DNA of 64,000 bases from Agelas oroides (Eukaryota > Porifera > Demospongiae > Agelasida > Agelasidae): contig OX422199.1 of NCBI GenBank assembly GCA_949130485.1, positions 7,384,015 to 7,448,014 of the forward strand, written 5' to 3'. Below are positions 57,010 to 64,000 of this stretch, in pieces. The notes beneath the pieces were generated by a model, which saw nothing but the letters and a program-made list of their open reading frames with translations, was not told the DNA's origin and did not search any database. Made by a program: the position numbers and the translations under genes. The first letter of the stretch is position 1; each line of letters begins with the position of its first letter.

Positions 57010-57520
57010 TTTGCACACATTTGCACACATTTGCATTCAATAGTAGGTCAAGCAAAGTTAATTATTATCCACCACTTGTTGATAGCCACTGTATTAGCTG
57101 TGATAACACAGAATTTAATGTGGTAGGTCACCTAGCACCTAGGACTAATGACCACCATATGTTTTTCACCCCATTTCTAAACGTTTGTTTAAGTTAGAGT
57201 TGTTATGTAACAAAACGTAACAAAAATCTCCTGTTTGATTTAATAGTAGGTCAAGCAAAGTTAATTATTGTCCACCACTTTTGTCGATAGTGGAGAAGTT
57301 GGTAATTATATTATATACTGCAGTTTTTGCCTGACTAGTTCATCTTGTACGTGATCTTGTAAGGCCTCACAAAGTGAATTTATTGTGTAAGAAATATTCA
57401 TTATTTTTACATGATTTTGTTTTTGGTCAAAACTAACTGTATTAGCCGTGATAACACAGAATTTTAATGTGGTAGGACTAGTGACCACCACGTGCTTTTC
57501 ACCCCATTTCTAAACCCACC
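57010..57520 (+). repeat. Duplicated non-coding segment
   Basis: gtaggtcaagcaaagttaat, gtgataacacagaattt and ttcaccccatttctaaac occur in the same order at 57,041-57,182 and 57,247-57,515. Confidence 0.8.
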
Positions 57521-59000
57521 CACCACCCTTCTGCTGGTACAAAACTCATCTCACTTTGCACCAAGGGACATGCCAGCCGGTGGTAATTAAATCATTAATC
57601 AATTTCACTGGACCACCCCAAGAGTTAATAACTGTTAATTAAGCTGTTAATGTTGGCACCATTTGAAGCCAAGTGAAGCGTTCGAGTACATAACTGGAAG
57701 TTTGGTTTAGACTTGGTTCTTGTGTTATTTTGTCGTATTTTGTGAGTTACTTTTTAAAAGTTTTGTTTCATGCACACACTATGTCTGAACAATCAACACA
57801 CAAAGTAAGGTTTGTATGATCAGGAGCTTTGAGTGCCACAAAGTGGTTCATATGCTCCTAGCTGGTATGATAAAAAGTATTACCAATCTGTATAATTGTG
57901 AAAAAAACTAGAACACACTTCTTGTTGGCACTAATGATATATTTTTGTGGATATGTACCAGCCGATATGTTCCAGTGAGGTCATGTCTGTTGGTTGGGGC
58001 CAAGGCTAACTACTATACATGATATCACCACAGTGTTGTTATTATTATTGGATATATTTTCACAGATTTGTACTAGCCGATACACACCAGTGAGGTCATG
58101 TGTGTTGGTTGGGGCTAAGGCTAATTACCTTATAAGGTGATAATGGGAGTGACATGACATCACCATAGCATTATCTTCATTTTGCAGTGTACCACTATTG
58201 TACGTAAACTTGCCATAACGTGGTGGCTGCTATTGTGCTAAGCAAATTAGGGGAAGAAAGGTTTGTCTTGGCCAATTAACTGTGGCACTTTTCTAAGACA
58301 AAGCTACTGGAGTGCCAAGCAGCTAGGTTCGTCTAGTCTGGTCATCTTGTTGGGAATGTCTAGTTCATCTACCCACATTCATTAGTAGCAACTTCTTGCT
58401 ATTTCAGTTCACCGGCTACTCACCCTTCACCTCATAACGTTTTATTTCCAGCCGAGGCAAAATATTAAAGCATGCAGTAATGCCTTTGTTGCTTGTGGTC
58501 TTATTTATGAGACGGCCAGCTTTTCACTTCATTTAGTTGATTTTTGCGCTGTTTCATAAGGTCTAAATTGCATGTTCCCAGTGACCAGGAAGTTATTAAC
58601 GGGAGGAACTAGACACGGATCATTTGCTGAACTTCATTTCCAGTGTAAACTGCATCCTAAGATGTTTCCAGTGACGTGAGAGTTAGTGCTACGGTTTATC
58701 ATAGCTAAACACTTGATTGTAAACACTGCTTCAAGGGTGGAGCCAGACATGAATCATTGTTGGTAAACAGACAATCACAGTAAACAGGAAATCTGTCTAG
58801 CCTCTCTTACACCATTTCCTAGTATAGCAACACATTCCCAGACTTGTTGGTCAACAAGAATGCACTCTGGCACTACCAATTAGTTATTTATTTATATCAT
58901 GTGAATCCTTTTCCTTCTATCTTGAAATTCCCTACCAGCAGCACCATGGTAACACAGATTGAATTTTTCTCTGGCCTCTCACATGTCTTGCACTCTGAGA
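57520..59000. other. Spacer without a recognised gene
   Basis: A diverged direct duplication at 57,945-58,130 contains ccagtgaggtcatgt and gttggttggggc in both copies. No supported coding region. Confidence 0.4.
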
Positions 59001-59002
59001 TG

Positions 59003-59229
59003 TTGGATGTATTGGCAACAGGCAGTCGGTTGGTGACTGGGAACATCAGTGGATGTATTGGCAACAGGCAGTCAGTTGGTGACTGGGAACATCAGTGGAT
59101 GTATTGGCAACAGGCAGTCGGTTGGTGACTGGGAACATCAGTGGATGTATTGGCAACAGGCAGTCGGTTGGTGACTGGGAACATCAGTGGATGTATTGGC
59201 AACAGGCAGTCGGTTGGTGACTGGGAACG
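59003..59229 (+). repeat. 46-bp tandem repeat, five units
   Basis: Units of ggatgtattggcaacaggca followed by gtcggttggtgactgggaacatcagt are nearly identical. Confidence 0.95.
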
Positions 59230-59486
59230 TGTGTTTATTACTCCACGCGTTGACCACATGATCAAACAGTTTAGGACTTACTCCAACTACCTATTAAGTC
59301 ATCAACACAACTGTCTTAGCTGTATAGCAATCAGTACAAGGTCATCGTCTTCAAGACTGCATGTAGCACAAATGAATGCAGCTATACACACAAGTGTGTA
59401 AACGCCATAAACATCCTGTTCTCCAACAGCAAGAAGTATAGTTACGTACACAAAATACTCTTGAATGTTTACTTTTAGGATATTGC

Positions 59487-59575
59487 TCTGAGATAGTGAA
59501 AAAATACCTGGGATTTAGACCCCTGGGCAGAGGAGTAGAATTAAGACAAGCTACACAAGCAGTTGTTTGCATGTA
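59487..59575 (-). repeat. Truncated SINE copy
   Basis: cagaggagtagaattaagac followed by aagctacacaagcag matches the body of the 33,991-34,562 arms. Confidence 0.55.
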
Positions 59576-59885
59576 GGACGGACTAGATAGGTTTGCAAAG
59601 TGGGAGCTGTCACATTAGTGGAATTCAGTGCAGCAGTGTGCACCCCCTAACCATTTCCTGGCAACGACTGATGAAAATACCCTCTCCCATGTGAGTGGAC
59701 ACAGAACCCCTCTAACAAGAGATGCAACAGCAGGTACCAGGAAGTGTTAATAACCTCCCAATTAACAAATAAATAACAAAGTGTTAATAACCTGAATTAA
59801 CAAATAAATCTGCAGGAACTGTTAATTATCTCTTTTCCCAGTGATCTGTTAACCATGATAATCAGTAATGCATATCTACTGTATT

Positions 59886-60515
59886 CAAGTAAGAGGGTTA
59901 AAAGTGTGCACCTATACTAAATTTCTTCTTGAAATATACAATTCATACTTACTCTCAAGTAAGAGGGTTAAGAGTGTGCACCTATACTAAATTTCTTCTT
60001 GAAATATACAATTCATACTTACTCTCAAGTAAGAGGGTTAAGAGTGTGCACCTATACTAAATTTCTTCTTGAAATATACAATTCATACTTACTCTCAAGT
60101 AAGAGGGTTAAGAGTGTGCACCTATACTAAATTTCTTCTTGAAATATACAATTCATACTTACTCTCAAGTAAGAGGGTTAAGAGTGTGCACCTATACTAA
60201 ATTTCTTCTTGAAATATACAATTCATACTTACTCTCAAGTAAGAGGGTTAAGAGTGTGCACCTATACTAAATTTCTTCTTGAAATATACAATTCATACTT
60301 ACTCTCAAGTAAGAGGGTTAAGAGTGTGCACCTATACTAAATTTCTTCTTGAAATATACAATTCATACTTACTCTCAAGTAAGAGGGTTAAGAGTGTGCA
60401 CCTATACTAAATTTCTTCTTGAAATATACAATTCATACTTACTCTCAAGTAAGAGGGTTAAGAGTGTGCACCTATACTAAATTTCTTCTTGAAATATACA
60501 ATTCATACTTACTCT
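59886..60515 (+). repeat. 70-bp satellite-like array, nine units
   Basis: Starts of caagtaagagggtta at 59,886, 59,956, 60,026 and so on to 60,446, exactly 70 bp apart. From the second unit on, I see no differences between units. Confidence 0.97.
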
Positions 60516-60749
60516 CAAGTAACAACAAACACTGTTGCCTCTGAAATTCAAGTTCTGACGAAATACAAATTTGGACTTCATCTTCTTCCGCGCCATTTTG
60601 TGATACCTCTCAAGTTCTTATTGGAGCACAGCACAGACTTACTACAAAATAGTGAGGCAATTTGCACTTTTGTAAAGTAGCAAAAAACGTTCAATAATCA
60701 ACTCCGTATCTAATCAGAAGGGAGCTCAAAGACAGACAATTCTTTCTTT

Positions 60750-60869
60750 GCAAAATAGTGGACTAGCTACCACAGTGTACTTGACAAATTTTTGTGCAAT
60801 GTTTCATTAAATTGATGAAGAATAGCAAAGACTGTTTGAACTTACTGTGGTAGTCCACTATTTCGCAAA
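60750..60869. mobile_element. Foldback MITE
   Basis: gcaaaatagtggactagcta then ccacagt faces actgtggtagtccactattt then cgc. It is 120 bp and non-coding. Confidence 0.75.
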
Positions 60870-61796
60870 CAAATTAGATCCTCCACAGTGGGCTTCAGTC
60901 AACATAGCTATATTTCTTTGTGTTGTTCCAATAGCAGAAAGATCTTTGTAAAGTTACTGTTACTTGCCTCAATGTTGCTTTTTTCTCTCTCTAAGCATTA
61001 TTTTCAGATCGGTCTGCATGTAATGGATGGAAGGTATGCCACCACAGATTAGAGCATGTGTGTGTGTTGTCGGTAATTCTATGACAGGGAAAACTTTGTT
61101 CGAGTGTGGTGTCTGTTGGTTACCAATTACCTGAGATGATTATGATATTACACACATGCAGGTGCCTCTAAAAACTGAGTTACTATGTTTTATACCACCT
61201 TCTTTCACTTAACCATCTTACAGGAGGTGGGGTAACTTTCCCATATGTGTCAGCTACTCACCAGCCAACACTGAAACCCTTAGTTGCCACACATGCACAC
61301 ATCTTCAAAGCTGGGAGAATTTTCCAATAAGAACCAAGTTGCAGAAAGTTTTGTTTCATGATCAGATTTGTTTCTCTACTGATGAATACAAACTAGTCAA
61401 TCTTATAAACAAGCCAAGTGAACCTCTGGTATACCAATGCACTTCCCTTGTGAGGCAATGTACTGTCCTTTCTCCGTCACAAATGGTATAGCAATGCACT
61501 TCCTGTAGTATGGATCCCCTAAGAGGATCACTTCACGAAGTTGATAAACAAGTCCTTTTACTTCCAAGTTGTAGTTTGTTCAGTACAAATTCTGTTGTGG
61601 CCTGGGAGGAAGGTAATCTATATATTCATATGGTAAGCAATGTCTGATCTCAGTATAGTGCAATAGCTGAAGCAGTAAAATAAAATATTGCCTCACATTA
61701 GGGCTAAGGTTAGGGTTGGTGGCTGCTGGGTGTGTGGCTGAGACATTTCAGTCCCACCAGTGCAGTACATATAGTAGATTTTGGGGGCTGGTGGTT

Positions 61797-61885
61797 GTTG
61801 TAGCTCAGTGGCAGAGCACTGGCTGCACAAGCCAGGTGTCCTGAGTTCAATTCCCAGTGATTGCTGGCCTTTTCACTTTTTTCTA
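61797..61885 (+). repeat. tRNA-derived SINE, best-preserved head
   Basis: A box tagctcagtggcagagc (61,801), a 5-bp anticodon-like stem ctggc..gccag, and B box gagttcaattcc (61,842). The tail tgctggccttttcac is shared with 17,887-17,975. The anticodon loop tgcacaa lacks the usual U33, so it is a SINE and not a tRNA gene. Confidence 0.65.
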
Positions 61886-61889
61886 TTTT

Positions 61890-64000
61890 CACCTCAAAAC
61901 ATCTTTAAAAGAAAATAAATGACAGTGGCACAACTAAACACAATATACTGGTATGAGACTAAGATGGTTTTACCAGCTGTAAACTGCATCTTCCATAAAT
62001 GGTATCACATAACCAACACTGCAATCCATCCACTTAGTTACAACCCATAAACATGTTGTTATATAATGTTTGAAAACTAAACAGCTGTGACTTCATATTT
62101 AGGAGTGTAGTTGCTGAGGTAGGTTGTTTTTCGCACATACTGATTGTTGATTCACGCCCACATCATCAGCTGGCTGACTACCGTCCTTCACTGCCATGCC
62201 CCCATGTTGGATACTGACCCAGACATACTCTTCATTTTGAGGTCATTTCTTCTGTGGATTATTGAAAACCTTTACTTTGTTGCTTAGACACCAGGATAAA
62301 CAGTATTTGATTTAGTCTGACTCACTAAAATGATTTACTGTAAACACGTTTGCTTCGGATGAGTCCTGCTCGGAGACTGAACACTGATGTTGGTCTCTAA
62401 AGTAATAATAATATTATGTCCATCTTGCACTCAATGAAGGACAAATGTTATGAACTTTGTTGCATTCCAAAAACAATCCACAACATAGGTAGAAATATTA
62501 GGCAGATTGATAAACTTGCTTGTAGCAAGCTAGTGAAAAAGTTGAAGTTTCATGGCTGGAGGCAGTGACTATGTGCACAATGTCACTATAGTTGGTCTCA
62601 GCAAAACACTCCACCATCATGAGAAGGTGGCATCAAAAATAACGTCATTTACTGAAACGTAATAGGAAGCTGAAACTATACGCTGATTTGCATGCCTGAC
62701 TTTGGACCTCCATTCATGTTCCCCAGGCCATGCAGGAGGACTTGGGAATGAGCGAGGTTAACGTTCATGTTCCCCAGGCCATGCAGGAGGACGTTGCTTC
62801 TTCTTGTGAATGCAATATACTAAGGTGGAGTGAGATGTTGTACAACATGAACACCACTACACATGGGATGTGTTTGTTCTGGGAAGAGAGGGTGTGAATG
62901 ATAATTGAAACTATTTGAGGAAATTGGGTGGAAGGGGCCAGTCTATTTACACAGTAGGTTTTTACCACTCCCTTTCACCCCAGCCATCTCTACTTCCACC
63001 TGTGATTCTGTAAATGTCTTCAGGCAAACAAGTTGCTTGGACAGCCCTTAGTTGGACAGTCCTGAATCAGGAAGTCAGCCCTGGCTGTCATGTTCAGGGT
63101 TATGTTCAGGGACTATCATCCTGAGTGTGTTGTATGTGATCACCATATTTACATCTAAAGTCTGATCTCAACTGTAAGTCCATCATTTTGACTAACTAGA
63201 GTAGTTGATATATTCTCTTTTCATTAATCTTTATTATTACTAATCTTATTAATGTATTGTAAATAATGATAATAATAAACAAGAGTTATCAGGCCTCTAT
63301 TTATCAGATGCTATAAAGTTACACAAGTGTTGACAGGGGAGGGTCTGAAGGAAAGACTACATACTGGTACATAAGGAAGTTCCTGGGAGATGGTTATTAA
63401 CTCTACTGTTACCAAACAAGGCTGTGGTAGGATGTTGCTACCGTAAGCACACCAATTTAACCTCCAGCTTCAGCTGATGTTATGGTTGAGGTTTACTTCA
63501 CAGGGCTTCTTATAGTTCTGAATCACTGGGAGAATACGAGGCATTCCAGTTTAGTGCTTGTGTGTAGTCTGGACTTATTTACATTCCGGGTGCTGTTGAA
63601 TGCTTGCACTGAGTTAAGATTCTGCAGCAAGAAATCCTATTATACTAATTAGTAAACAAATCAAGTAGCACGTGGTCGCTGCTGCATCACTGTATCATGG
63701 ATGATGGGGTGTTTCCTATGTGGGCAAAGACCGTAAATATACAGAGTAGATGTTAGACGAACCACATTGTTAGTACAGCTTGACTGCTTTGCTTGGTATC
63801 TGTTTGTTGTTACAATTTATAACAATATTAAGATGGGTGTTGATATTGTATTGCAACAAATCCAAAACCACACCCCAAGATGCCCCCAGTGACCCTTACC
63901 AACTAATGCTACAGTCATCATAACCAGTAATAAACACATTAATACACAGCCACTGTAGTGTCACAATAGCTTTGTAAAATGGGGTGTTAGCAGGAGATTA
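61890..64000. other. Spacer without a recognised gene
   Basis: Only a short duplication (gttccccaggccatgcagga at 62,719 and 62,771) and chance frames. No supported gene or RNA. Confidence 0.4.

Noticed and set aside
61797..61885. Functional tRNA gene
   Set aside because: A and B boxes are present, but the anticodon loop lacks U33, the acceptor stem does not pair well, and the tail is shared with another dispersed copy, as in a SINE.

Overview
This window is nuclear DNA from an animal. The genes are split by short GT-AG introns and encode metazoan families: Ig-superfamily receptor, TMEM129, NUP153, TRNAU1AP/SECp43, EndoU, an ankyrin TRP-type channel and TMEM14. The spacers are packed with small foldback elements, tRNA-derived SINEs and minisatellites. 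Compact genes, head-to-head and tail-to-tail neighbours and a small Ig receptor without a close vertebrate match suggest an early-branching animal, most likely a demosponge. That is an inference; nothing in the sequence names the species.

Layout. 1-7,600: repeats only. They include an inverted repeat with arms of about 460 bp (520-997 and 5,728-6,200) around a 2,952-bp element (2,391-5,342) that has near-perfect terminal inverted repeats and palindromic subterminal repeats. 7,600-15,100: an Ig-like receptor locus. One intact four-exon gene lies at 9,788-11,678 (+), with a membrane/tail remnant at 8,053-8,737 (-) and two tail-exon relics at 7,040 and 14,780. A decayed FLYWCH/MULE transposon (12,334-14,727) sits among them and itself carries a 679-bp MITE. 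15,930-19,097: TMEM129 (+). 20,025-28,788: NUP153 (-), tail-to-tail with TMEM129. 29,041-33,379: TRNAU1AP (+), head-to-head with NUP153, with 252 bp between the start codons. 33,536-35,984: EndoU endoribonuclease (-). 36,312-42,970: six-TM ankyrin channel (+). 43,000-54,800: gene-poor, minisatellites and MITEs. About 55,290-55,549: the 3' end of an unidentified gene (+). 55,681-56,401: TMEM14 (+). 56,400-64,000: repeats and apparently non-coding DNA.

I joined exons by splice consensus, by reading-frame phase across each junction and by family similarity. For Ig, TMEM129, NUP153, the channel and TMEM14, every junction keeps frame and the full CDS length is a multiple of three. One TRNAU1AP junction and the EndoU start are less certain. 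The genes do not form one pathway: NUP153 is nuclear pore, TMEM129 is ER-associated degradation, TRNAU1AP is selenocysteine tRNA, EndoU cuts RNA, and the channel and Ig protein act at membranes.

The most unusual material is repeat biology: minisatellites that have copied splice sites, a SINE arranged head-to-head as a large palindrome inside an intron, nested DNA transposons with readable target duplications, and a large element with no recognisable transposase.
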